Shown piece by piece: positions 17,369 to 23,162 of a DNA stretch of 25,746 nt. Under the pieces are notes generated by a model. That model was given only the letters and a program-made list of their open reading frames with translations. It was not told the origin of the DNA and searched no databases. The DNA lies in the IMG/VR virus record IMGVR_UViG_3300038752_000135, positions 1-25,746 of that record; one strand, written 5' to 3'. The first letter of the stretch is position 1. Each line of letters begins with the position of its first letter. Source of the stretch: a virus. The position numbers and the translations under genes are program-made.

Positions 17369-17397
17369 TTGACTGGTCTTATCTTTTGACATAGTCT
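17369..17397 (+). promoter_or_regulatory. Candidate sigma-70-type promoter for the early module
   Basis: TTGACT at 17369-17374 matches the -35 consensus at 5 of 6 bases. A 17-base spacer leads to TAGTCT at 17392-17397, which matches TATAAT at only 3 of 6. A second TTGACA at 17386-17391 has no good -10. The host consensus is unknown, so this is tentative. Confidence 0.3.
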
Positions 17398-17516
17398 CTG
17401 GCCGAGACATCAAGAAGCGGGCCATTGTGACACGCGCGGCGGGTCGGATGGAATAAGGCTCCGCTCCTTGCTGCCTCTACTCCTCTCGGCGGAAGGTAAC
17501 AACCGTCGAGGGTTTC

Positions 17517-17568
17517 CCTCTTGGGATTCTTTTCCTCCTCTTGGGTTATCTCCTTAGCCCAAGAGGAG
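17517..17568 (+). repeat. Repeated arm forming two alternative hairpins
   Basis: CCTCTTGGG occurs at 17517-17525 and 17537-17545, and its complement CCCAAGAGG at 17558-17566. The nearer pair extends to a perfect 11-bp stem (17535-17545 with 17558-17568) around a 12-base loop. The farther copy could pair with the same right arm, so the two hairpins exclude each other. The right arm contains AGAGGAG. There is no proper T tail on the + strand, so a plain terminator is unlikely in that direction. Confidence 0.75.
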
Positions 17569-17604
17569 TTTGGGCCATGGTCGGCCAGACAATCAGGAGC
17601 GGTC

Positions 17605-17931
17605 ATGTCGGACGGATTCGACGAGAAAATCAAGCGGGCGATGGATCTCTACGAAGAGATCTCGCTCAGCTCCGAGGACAATCTCCTCCAAAGATGCGAC
17701 GACGTCACTCGAGCGGCTTCTCGATGGATGGTCTGTTCGCCTTGGATTCTTCTGGGGATGCTGAAGACACAAGTCCTGATCGAGTCGAGGGGAGATGACG
17801 AACTCTCCAAGGCTTGGCGTTTTGAAACACATCAGAAGTCACTCGAGATGTTTATCTCTGATCTCGAGCGAGCGGTCGCAAACATAAGGAGGATCAAAAA
17901 TCATGACGGCGACAAAGATTCCAGAGGGTAG
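17605..17931 (+). CDS. Small hypothetical helical protein
   Basis: No family recognised. The 108-residue product is acidic at its N-terminus and predicted all-helical (DEKIKRAMDLYEEISLSSED; SLEMFISDLERAVANIRRIK). A hydrophobic middle, ASRWMVCSPWILLGMLKTQVL (about 37-57), could be a buried helix rather than a membrane span because charged residues are close by. ATG 17605 has AGGAG at 17595-17599. It is the first gene of the early module and overlaps the exonuclease start by 29 bases; the AAGGAGGAT site of the exonuclease is inside its last codons. This pairing suggests a partner or regulator of the exonuclease, as inference only. Confidence 0.65.
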   Translation: MSDGFDEKIKRAMDLYEEISLSSEDNLLQRCDDVTRAASRWMVCSPWILLGMLKTQVLIESRGDDELSKAWRFETHQKSLEMFISDLERAVANIRRIKNHDGDKDSRG

Positions 17932-18796
17932 TTTTCTGGTCGAGGACGACTCGGCCTATCACGACATCGCGAACAGGGGGCTCGCTGTCTCGGCTTCGGC
18001 TCTGAAGGTCTTCCGGAAGTCCCCGCGGGACTATCAGGCCCAGTACCTCCGGGGGGAAGTCAAGCGGTCTGAGAGTCCGGCTCTGGTCATCGGCCGGGCG
18101 GCTCATGCTCTAATTCTGGAAGGGGTCGAGACCTTTGAAAAGTCTTTCGTCATGGTTGAGGACTTAGACGAAGAGTTTGGCTTCATCAACCCCAAGACGG
18201 GCTCGGCCTACGGGGAGACGACGAAGGCTTGGAAAGAAGCCAAGGCGAAGCTGGACGAGGTCCATCCGGGGACGACGATCATCTCGAGAGAGGTCTGGGA
18301 AGACTGTCAGGGGATGGCGGCTTCAGTCCGAAAGCATCCCATCGCGTCCCGTATGCTCGAGGTCGGGGATGCGGAAAGAGTCTTTCGCCAGAGAGTCAAC
18401 GACGAACCCTTCTACCGCCAGAGTCGGATGGACTTTGTCGCCGACGTCGGATCCGGGGGGATAGTTCTGGTCGACCTTAAGACGACGGACGACCTGTCGA
18501 TCTTCGCTCGGAAGGCTTGGAAGTTTGGATACCCCGAACAACTCGCCTTCTACAAAGATCTCTTTTGTCGGACAACTGGCAACACGCCCGGCCAGATCGA
18601 CGTCCTGATCGTCGCGGTCGAGAAGAAGGCTCCTTACAAGGTCGCGGTAGCGAACCTGCCTCATTCAATCCTTCAAGTCCTCCAGAACCGAAACGAGGAA
18701 CACATCGCTCGACTGGCTCAACTCTTCAACTCCGAGGAGGACTGGCCGACTGGATACGAGGGGATCATGCCTTGGTTTCAGGAGTTCGAGGGGTGA
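17903..18796 (+). CDS. RecE/RecB-like PD-(D/E)XK exonuclease
   Basis: Probable double-strand exonuclease for recombination or DNA-end processing. The 297-residue product shows the motifs of the exodeoxyribonuclease VIII-like family: SASALKVFRKSPRDYQAQYL near 30-49, GRAAHALILE at 64-73 with H68, RMDFVAD with D177, the VDLKTT core with D191 and K193, and YPEQLAFY at 210-217 with Q213 and Y217. All metal-binding positions are present. A very good AAGGAGGAT site (17886-17893) supports ATG 17903. With the single-strand-binding-like protein encoded at 19962 it could form a two-part recombination system, although I find no annealase of the RecT or Erf type. Confidence 0.85.
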   Translation: MTATKIPEGSFLVEDDSAYHDIANRGLAVSASALKVFRKSPRDYQAQYLRGEVKRSESPALVIGRAAHALILEGVETFEKSFVMVEDLDEEFGFINPKTGSAYGETTKAWKEAKAKLDEVHPGTTIISREVWEDCQGMAASVRKHPIASRMLEVGDAERVFRQRVNDEPFYRQSRMDFVADVGSGGIVLVDLKTTDDLSIFARKAWKFGYPEQLAFYKDLFCRTTGNTPGQIDVLIVAVEKKAPYKVAVANLPHSILQVLQNRNEEHIARLAQLFNSEEDWPTGYEGIMPWFQEFEG

Positions 18797-19407
18797 GAAG
18801 CGAACTAAAAACATTCGGTGTAGATTTTTTGCGAGAAGGCGACGGTATTCGTTTCTTGATCTGCGAAAGAGTCGAGAGACATCTGAACGACAAGACAAGA
18901 AGAGTCGACAAACAATGGAGAGATGATCCAAGACTTTTCGTTCTTGAAGTCGAGGAGCAAATGAAAGCCCTCGATGGAACATTTGCTGAATACATCATCG
19001 AGTCGGACGCTGTCGGGATCATGACAAGACGCAAAGAATACGGACCTGGAAAGGTCATACTGTGTTCCCCAAGTCTGAACTGTTTCTTGAAGAATCTTCA
19101 TGCTGATCCCTGGGACAAGAAAAGAAGTACCTATCGGGGTGTCTCATACAACAAACACAAGAATCGCTGGATGGCGAAACTTATGTTTGAATATGAAGAA
19201 TGGTTCGGAGAATGGTGTCCAACAATGGTCGACGCTTGGGCTGAAAGACTGATCAGGCAAATCCAAATCGTCGATCTATGTATGGAAAGATTAGAAAACA
19301 CCCCCCGAAAATTCTGTGCTAAGCCTGAACTAATGAGAGCTTGTCTGGAGTTTGAAAAAATTCGACTTTTGTCCCTATACAGAAACCGGAGTTTGCACCC
19401 AGTATGA
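18793..19407 (+). CDS. Stand-alone AP2-domain DNA-binding protein
   Basis: Probable sequence-specific DNA-binding protein. The 204-residue product has an AP2/ERF-like domain at about 111-157: STYRGVSYNKHKNRWMAKL, then FGEW and a helix DAWAERLIRQ. In phages this domain usually accompanies an HNH or other homing nuclease, but here no HNH, GIY-YIG or PD-(D/E)XK motif is visible in the N-terminal 110 residues. Start is GTG 18793, sharing bases with the exonuclease stop, with AGGAG at 18780-18784. The DNA is visibly richer in A and in AGA/AAA codons than its neighbours, which suggests recent transfer. It may be the remnant of a homing endonuclease or a co-opted regulator. Confidence 0.7.
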   Translation: MRSELKTFGVDFLREGDGIRFLICERVERHLNDKTRRVDKQWRDDPRLFVLEVEEQMKALDGTFAEYIIESDAVGIMTRRKEYGPGKVILCSPSLNCFLKNLHADPWDKKRSTYRGVSYNKHKNRWMAKLMFEYEEWFGEWCPTMVDAWAERLIRQIQIVDLCMERLENTPRKFCAKPELMRACLEFEKIRLLSLYRNRSLHPV

Positions 19408-19943
19408 GCGGATACTTCAACAAACACGGCGACTACATTCAAGGTCCAGTCTTTGACATCGACCAGCAACGTCACGCAGAGGCTTGGGCTCAGGCCGTCG
19501 AGAGAACAGGTCAGAATGGATCGCTCGCCAGGCGAACCCAGACCGGGAATCACGACTATTTCCAGCGTCAATTGATCGGAGCCTTGGCGGAGCGGACTGT
19601 CCTGGACACCTTCGCCGGCTCGGAGCTGAACCCAGACCCAAGGGGATACTGGGACATCATCTACCGCGGGGTCCGGCTCGAGGTCAAAGGGAAGCATCCC
19701 AACTTCAGGTCTTTGTACGCTTATGAGAACGACCGGCACAAGGTCGCCGAGTATTGGGTCTGCGTAGTCGTCGATCTTGAGGATGCATTCACGGCTCTGG
19801 TCGGGTATATCTCCAGGGATGAGCTCTTCGCCTCTGAGAACGAGTTCCTCTGGGATGATCGGAACACAAATCAACGGAGAGCCGGACACCGTGTCCCGTA
19901 CTCTCAACTTCAACCATACGGGAAGGGTCCGCTCTTCCTTTGA
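19404..19943 (+). CDS. Putative PD-(D/E)XK nuclease
   Basis: The 179-residue product fits the restriction-endonuclease-like fold: a helix with GALAERTVLDTF (E63), then YWDIIYRGVRLEVKGK with D84, E93 and K95 giving the D...ExK core, and a following strand AEYWVCVVVDLEDAFTALVGY typical of the fold ('yyvfv.vd....a.lvGyi'). It probably cuts or processes DNA, though the substrate is unknown. The ATG overlaps the AP2 gene's stop (ATGA), so the AP2 protein and this nuclease may be translated together. No recognition domain is evident within the protein itself. It could be a resolvase-like enzyme, a host-DNA-degrading nuclease or a solitary restriction-type enzyme. Confidence 0.65.
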   Translation: MSGYFNKHGDYIQGPVFDIDQQRHAEAWAQAVERTGQNGSLARRTQTGNHDYFQRQLIGALAERTVLDTFAGSELNPDPRGYWDIIYRGVRLEVKGKHPNFRSLYAYENDRHKVAEYWVCVVVDLEDAFTALVGYISRDELFASENEFLWDDRNTNQRRAGHRVPYSQLQPYGKGPLFL

Positions 19944-19961
19944 TCCTTGGAGGGATCACTT

Positions 19962-20384
19962 ATGCCAGATATCAATTCTTTCTTTCCCTCGGCCTATCTC
20001 AAAGCGGCTGATCTGCCCCAACCTCGAGTTCTGACGATGACCGATGTCGTCTCGGAGACATTCGACGACGGGACTTCAAAGCCTTGCGTCGGCTTCCAAG
20101 AAATCACTCAGCGTCTTGGGCTCAACAAGACCAACGCCAACTCGATCGCTCAACTCTATGGCGGAGCGACTGAGGCTTGGGCCGGCAAACAAATTGAGGT
20201 CTATCAGGACATGACGCACTTCCAAGGTCGGTCGATGCAATGCGTCCGCGTCCGGGCTCCCGGCGCCTTCCCGACTCAGGCGATCGCCCAGGGCATCTCC
20301 AACCATGTCACCCAAGCGACCCAAGAGCGGCTGACTGGGCAGGTCCAGCCTCAGCAACCGACGCAAGATGAGATTCCGTTTTGA
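19962..20384 (+). CDS. Putative single-strand-DNA-binding-like phage protein
   Basis: The 140-residue product matches, from memory, a widespread phage family with the order 'FFPSxYLKAADL ... VLTMTDVVSE ... NKTNANSIAQLYG ... WAGKQIEVYQ ... GRSMQCVRVRAP'. These blocks are visible at about residues 6-17, 22-32, 52-64, 71-80 and 86-98. The family is uncharacterised but lies near recombination and replication genes and has an OB-fold-like strand pattern. A Gln/Pro/Thr-rich C-terminal tail ends in the acidic DEIPF, as in many single-strand-binding proteins (acidic tip plus hydrophobic end). ATG 19962 is chosen for GGAGGG at 19949-19954. Confidence 0.6.
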   Translation: MPDINSFFPSAYLKAADLPQPRVLTMTDVVSETFDDGTSKPCVGFQEITQRLGLNKTNANSIAQLYGGATEAWAGKQIEVYQDMTHFQGRSMQCVRVRAPGAFPTQAIAQGISNHVTQATQERLTGQVQPQQPTQDEIPF

Positions 20385-20770
20385 TCTCGACGAAGCGTCA
20401 CACCATGACGGCCGGCGAGGCTGGGATCGAGTTCAGATCCCGGCTTCCCGGTGTTCGGGGGTACGGTCGAGGATGTCTTCTCAAGATGTTCAGGACCGGG
20501 AAAGCCCCTGCCGGCAAAATCGACGGAGAATGGGTCGTTCTCTCCGAGTGGGTCAATGGCCAAATCACCGATAGGCTCATGGAGCTGGATGACCTGATCC
20601 GACAAAGAATCATAAATCTGGCTCACACTAGCCCGATCTTATGGAGGAGAAGGGTCTCCTCAGTTCACTGGACGGCGGCGATAGTCGACAAACAAGCTCA
20701 AATGCGAATACTTGAAAGGATCTCAGATGAAGGACAAGAACAACGCCTGGGTACGCTTCTTCCCGAATGA
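20381..20770 (+). CDS. Putative excisionase/MerR-like HTH protein
   Basis: The 129-residue product has a segment RGCLLKMFRTGKAPAGKIDG followed by EWVVLSEWVNGQ (about 30-61) that resembles the 'R.GklPa.Ki.GrWrv...wi' helix-turn-helix of excisionase-type proteins. The C-terminal part is helical and basic. The start is uncertain: TTG 20381 shares bases with the previous stop (TTGA), and ATG 20405 is an alternative. No integrase is visible in the window, so a DNA-bending or regulatory role is more likely than true excision. Its last 44 bases overlap the replication gene and contain that gene's ribosome site. Confidence 0.5.
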   Translation: MISTKRHTMTAGEAGIEFRSRLPGVRGYGRGCLLKMFRTGKAPAGKIDGEWVVLSEWVNGQITDRLMELDDLIRQRIINLAHTSPILWRRRVSSVHWTAAIVDKQAQMRILERISDEGQEQRLGTLLPE

Positions 20771-21485
20771 TTGGATGGGCGGGGTCTTCATGCTCCCGCT
20801 CGAGGCTCGAGGGGCCTACATTACCCTCCTTGCGATTCAGGCTTCCGGCCAGAAGATCCCAGACGATCTGGAGCAGCTCCAAGTCGCCTGTCCGGGGATG
20901 TCGATCTCGACCTGGAATCTGATACGGTCCAAATTCGACGTCGTCGAGGATCCAGACACCGGCGAGCGATATCTCGAGAATGGCAAAATGACGGAGGAGG
21001 TGCAACGGGCGACCGAAAAGCGAGAGACGGAGGCGGAGCGTCAAAGAGCATATCGAGAACGCAAATCCGCCAAAGAAGGAGACCGTACGCATAACGTCAC
21101 GCGTGACAAAACGCGTACGTCACGCGCTGCGTACGGCGCCCAGAACAAGAACCAGAACAAGAAACCCTCCCCCCCTAAATCCCCCCCGAGGGGGGAGTCG
21201 GTCGAGGGGGGGGGAGATGGGCTTTCGGTGAGAGATCTGGTCCGGGACTACGCCGACAAATTCAACCGGAAGCGGGAAGCCAACGGATCGTCTCTCAGGC
21301 TCTCTGGGGACCGTCTGGTCCTCTCGGCGGGCCGGATGTCTCCGGAAGACTGGGAGACGGTTGTAGGGGCATTCACGGCCGCCTATGTCGAAGGGGTCAA
21401 CAACCCCAAGAGAGCGATCGTCGATCCGACCGCCTTCATGCTGAAGCTCATTCGAGAACTACGGGAAGCGGCCGGCGCCGAATAG
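20727..21485 (+). CDS. DUF1376-type replication protein
   Basis: Probable initiator of phage DNA replication. The 252-residue product opens with the DUF1376 pattern (AWVRFFPNDWMGGVFMLPLE, then ARGAYITLLAIQASG) at about 7-41, a winged-helix-like domain seen in phage replication organisers. A highly charged helix (MTEEVQRATEKRETEAERQR) and a low-complexity linker (about 120-165, Asn/Lys/Pro/Gly-rich) join it to a C-terminal helical domain with the motif NPKRAIVDPTAFMLKLIREL, which may contact a helicase or helicase loader. ATG 20727 is chosen for AAAGGA at 20715-20720. As in lambda O, the origin may lie in the linker DNA, which here carries iteron-like repeats. A nine-G run at 21206-21214 needs sequence confirmation. 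Confidence 0.75.
   Translation: MKDKNNAWVRFFPNDWMGGVFMLPLEARGAYITLLAIQASGQKIPDDLEQLQVACPGMSISTWNLIRSKFDVVEDPDTGERYLENGKMTEEVQRATEKRETEAERQRAYRERKSAKEGDRTHNVTRDKTRTSRAAYGAQNKNQNKKPSPPKSPPRGESVEGGGDGLSVRDLVRDYADKFNRKREANGSSLRLSGDRLVLSAGRMSPEDWETVVGAFTAAYVEGVNNPKRAIVDPTAFMLKLIRELREAAGAE
21084..21135 (+). repeat. CpG-rich iteron-like repeat cluster inside the replication gene
   Basis: Within 52 bases, CGTACG occurs at 21084-21089, 21114-21119 and 21130-21135. ACGTCACGCG occurs at 21094-21103 and 21117-21126. GTCACGCGTGAC at 21096-21107 is a perfect 12-bp palindrome. The cluster encodes part of the linker of the replication protein and is unlike the surrounding coding DNA. Confidence 0.8.
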
Positions 21486-21489
21486 TCCC

Positions 21490-21690
21490 TTGTTGAGTTC
21501 TTCGAGAGATCCATCTGAGAAACTGGCCGGCGAGATCCGGCAACTCGTCGAGCGATGGCGTCTCGAATGGAATATCTCGATCCATGAAATCGTCGGGGCT
21601 TTGGACACGGCCAAATTTGATCTGCAAATATCAAGATGGTCGATTGAGGAAGAACCGATCGAGGACGAACCAGAAGAAGAGGACGAGTGA
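21490..21690 (+). CDS. Small acidic hypothetical protein
   Basis: No family recognised. The 66-residue product is helical with a very acidic end (EEEPIEDEPEEEDE). Its pattern ISIHEIVGALDTAKFDLQIS around 29-48 resembles a short helix-turn-helix or a coiled interaction segment, but this is weak. The only starts are TTG codons at 21490 and 21493 without a strong ribosome site, so the start may be wrong. It fills the gap between the replication gene and the next nuclease-like gene, and its stop overlaps the next ATG, which supports it being real. DNA mimicry is possible from the charge, but not shown. Confidence 0.5.
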   Translation: MLSSSRDPSEKLAGEIRQLVERWRLEWNISIHEIVGALDTAKFDLQISRWSIEEEPIEDEPEEEDE

Positions 21691-22067
21691 TGGCGAAGAA
21701 GCGTCGGAACTGCGATCGGGTAAACCCGCTCACGAAGACGACGCTCGAGGGCCAAGGCTATCTCGTCCAGAACGTCGAGCAGGTCATCCCAGGGACTCGA
21801 GGGATCAAGCGGGACTTGTACGGCTTCATCGACTTCTTGGCGATCAATCCGTTTGAGACTTTAGCGATCCAAGCGACTTCGGACTCCAACGTCGCCGCTC
21901 GGAAGAACAAGATTCTCGGAGAGAAGAGGGAAAACTCTTGGGACTGGCTCTCATGCCCTGGAAGACGTCTCGAGATCTGGGGCTGGGGATGGAATCAATC
22001 CGAGAAGTCCTGGTATCTCCGGGTTATCGAGATCACCTTGGGGGACTTTGATGTCGGGGCCGACTGA
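21690..22067 (+). CDS. PD-(D/E)XK-like nuclease-fold protein
   Basis: The 125-residue product resembles a small phage and bacterial group with a restriction-endonuclease-like core: RDLYGFIDFLAI near 41-52, with D48 in the usual acidic position, then LAIQATSDSNVAARKNKI at 58-75, where the expected ExK is replaced by QxT, and a following RLEIWGWGW strand. The QxT variant occurs in several nuclease-fold families and may still be active or may only bind DNA. The preferred start is ATG 21690, which overlaps the previous stop; GTG 21687 is possible. Its size suits a Holliday-junction resolvase-like or VRR-NUC-like enzyme. Function is inferred. Confidence 0.55.
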   Translation: MAKKRRNCDRVNPLTKTTLEGQGYLVQNVEQVIPGTRGIKRDLYGFIDFLAINPFETLAIQATSDSNVAARKNKILGEKRENSWDWLSCPGRRLEIWGWGWNQSEKSWYLRVIEITLGDFDVGAD

Positions 22068-22458
22068 CGACGAGATCTTGGAGTATCTCAACGTCTACGC
22101 GTCCAAAGCCCAACGGGAGCGGAAGTTCCCTCTTTGGTCCCGTGATGACATCGTTTCCGAATGCTGGCTCATCTGGTCCGCGATCGTCATCCGATACGGC
22201 GACGAGATCGATTCCAGATGGCGGCAACTTGCCAAGACGGCATTCAACCGAAGGCTCCCCGATCTGTATCAAAAATCACTCGGGAAGAAGATCCGAAGGT
22301 CCAAGGATCACAAACGCTCGTATCACACTGACCTGGATCTCGGATATGTCACGCCGGCGAAATCCGAACTACCAGAAGCAAAGGACGACATCTTCGCCTT
22401 ACTTCTCCGAGCAGTTCAAGCCATCAGTCGACTCGCCAAGCATGCAAAAGACGCCTAA
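22051..22458 (+). CDS. Putative sigma-like transcription regulator
   Basis: The 135-residue product is all-helical and basic. Its segment SRDDIVSECWLIWSAIVIRY, followed by RQLAKTAFNRRLPDLYQKSL, resembles region 2 of sigma-70-type factors ('eDlvQe.w...' then 'yl...a.nrl.dyyR'). A promoter-binding region 4 is not evident; the C-terminal 30 residues are a simple amphipathic helix. A late-gene activator would fit the place between the early and lysis modules. A GGGGG run at 22040-22044 precedes ATG 22051. The gene overlaps both neighbours by 17 bases. Alternative: a small terminase-like or unrelated helical DNA-binding protein. Confidence 0.4.
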   Translation: MSGPTDDEILEYLNVYASKAQRERKFPLWSRDDIVSECWLIWSAIVIRYGDEIDSRWRQLAKTAFNRRLPDLYQKSLGKKIRRSKDHKRSYHTDLDLGYVTPAKSELPEAKDDIFALLLRAVQAISRLAKHAKDA

Positions 22459-22669
22459 ACCAACTCCAGAGTCCGTCTCACTCTCCTCCAAGGACTGGGT
22501 CGGTCTTCTCGCCATTTCGATGACAATCATCTCCGCCTTCTTTATGGCTTACCAGCGACACGACCGCCTTTTGTCTGAGATTGCGGTCTCTCAACAACTC
22601 CAGGGGGAGAGAATCAACCGTCTCGAGAACAAGCTCGACGCTTTGGAACGGGACCTCCGCGGCCGATGA
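22442..22669 (+). CDS. Small membrane protein with coiled coil (lysis or envelope)
   Basis: The 75-residue product has one likely membrane helix (about 19-37, WVGLLAISMTIISAFFMAY) followed by a coiled coil (41-75, with heptad spacing in LLSEIAVSQQLQGERINRLE). Single-span proteins with a coiled coil are common in phage lysis cassettes (XhlA-like or holin-like small proteins), but XhlA has the reverse order. The long upstream reading frame is a shadow; ATG 22442 is the sensible start. It overlaps both neighbours, and its stop shares bases with the next ATG. A holin accessory or spanin-like role is inferred from context. Confidence 0.6.
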   Translation: MQKTPKPTPESVSLSSKDWVGLLAISMTIISAFFMAYQRHDRLLSEIAVSQQLQGERINRLENKLDALERDLRGR

Positions 22670-23067
22670 GATATCTAGCGTACATCTCAGGATTCCTCCT
22701 GACGGCTTGCAACACGACCGGAGGATCATCCATCCCTTTACCCAAGAGCGGGCCGAGGTCGATCTCGGTCCCGCAACTGACGACCCCAGGCTCAGATATA
22801 GCAGCGACGCTCTGGCCTCTCAGCTTTGCGGGGGCTCTTGCGATTTTGGCGGGGATTGTGTCGATGGTTCTGATGCCTGGGCCGATGGGCAGGCGGACGC
22901 TCTTCATTGGGATCGGAATCTCCCTCGTGCCTCCGATGTTCCTCGCACTGAACGAAACACTCCTAGTACCGGCGGCGATCGTCGCTCTGATCATCGGCGC
23001 CGGAATGTTTATCTCAACCCTCAGAACAGTGAAAAAGGTCTCCCCATGTACACCGTCTTCTCGATAA
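22666..23067 (+). CDS. Lipobox-bearing multi-pass membrane protein (holin candidate)
   Basis: The 133-residue product starts with a typical lipoprotein signal, MRYLAYISGFLLTAC, with the lipobox LTAC and acceptor Cys15, followed by a short polar segment (NTTGGSSIPLPKSG). Three likely membrane helices then follow: about 48-70, 79-95 and 99-119. A lipoprotein with three further spans is unusual. The size and topology suit a holin, and the N-terminal helix might also work as an uncleaved first span. It overlaps the preceding gene by four bases (ATGA) and the following micro-gene by 22 bases. Its C-terminal tail is basic. Confidence 0.55.
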   Translation: MRYLAYISGFLLTACNTTGGSSIPLPKSGPRSISVPQLTTPGSDIAATLWPLSFAGALAILAGIVSMVLMPGPMGRRTLFIGIGISLVPPMFLALNETLLVPAAIVALIIGAGMFISTLRTVKKVSPCTPSSR

Positions 23068-23162
23068 TCGGCTCCCTCGTCCTCGGCTTTGTGTTGGGCA
23101 TGGTTCACAAGCAACGCGTCCTCAAAAAGCTTTGCCGGCATGACGGCGACTGCGTGAAGTGA
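23046..23162 (+). CDS. 38-residue single-span membrane micro-protein
   Basis: The 38-residue product is MYTVFSIIGSLVLGFVLGMV then a basic tail ending in CRHDGDCVK. A membrane helix of about 18 residues is followed by a positive, cysteine-containing cytoplasmic end. AAAAGG at 23033-23038, seven bases before ATG 23046, and the GTGA overlap with the next gene at 23159 support it as a true gene although it is very short. Small single-span proteins in this place often serve as holins, antiholins or spanin partners. No family is recognised. Confidence 0.6.
   Translation: MYTVFSIIGSLVLGFVLGMVHKQRVLKKLCRHDGDCVK

Larger units (their letters stand above)
17338..17604 (+). promoter_or_regulatory. Non-coding control region between tail and early modules
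   Basis: No gene fits this 267-base stretch. Just at the tail gene's stop, CTGACA-GGTAT-TGTCAG (17334-17350) forms a small hairpin with no T tail. A candidate promoter lies at 17369-17397 and paired hairpins at 17517-17568. The middle part (about 17410-17515) is GC-rich without obvious repeats, and I see no tRNA in it. A role in separating late from early transcription is inferred. Confidence 0.5.

Noticed and set aside
17410-17515. GC-rich stretch considered as a tRNA or structured RNA
   Set aside because: No cloverleaf, T-loop GTTCGA motif or long stem was found.
17577-17798. ATG at 17577 with AGAGGAG upstream, giving a frame that runs to 17798
   Set aside because: The frame gives an Arg/Gly/Ser-rich product typical of a shadow, while the 17605 frame overlaps properly with the exonuclease gene and looks like a normal protein. 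Kept only as a point about the hairpin.
18517-18792. Extended N-terminus for the AP2-domain protein
   Set aside because: This part overlaps the exonuclease gene out of frame and is an Arg/Ser/Pro-rich shadow. GTG 18793 with AGGAG is the better start.
20381-20770. True excisionase paired with an integrase (temperate phage)
   Set aside because: No tyrosine or serine integrase, repressor or attachment site is visible in the window, so lysogeny is not supported.
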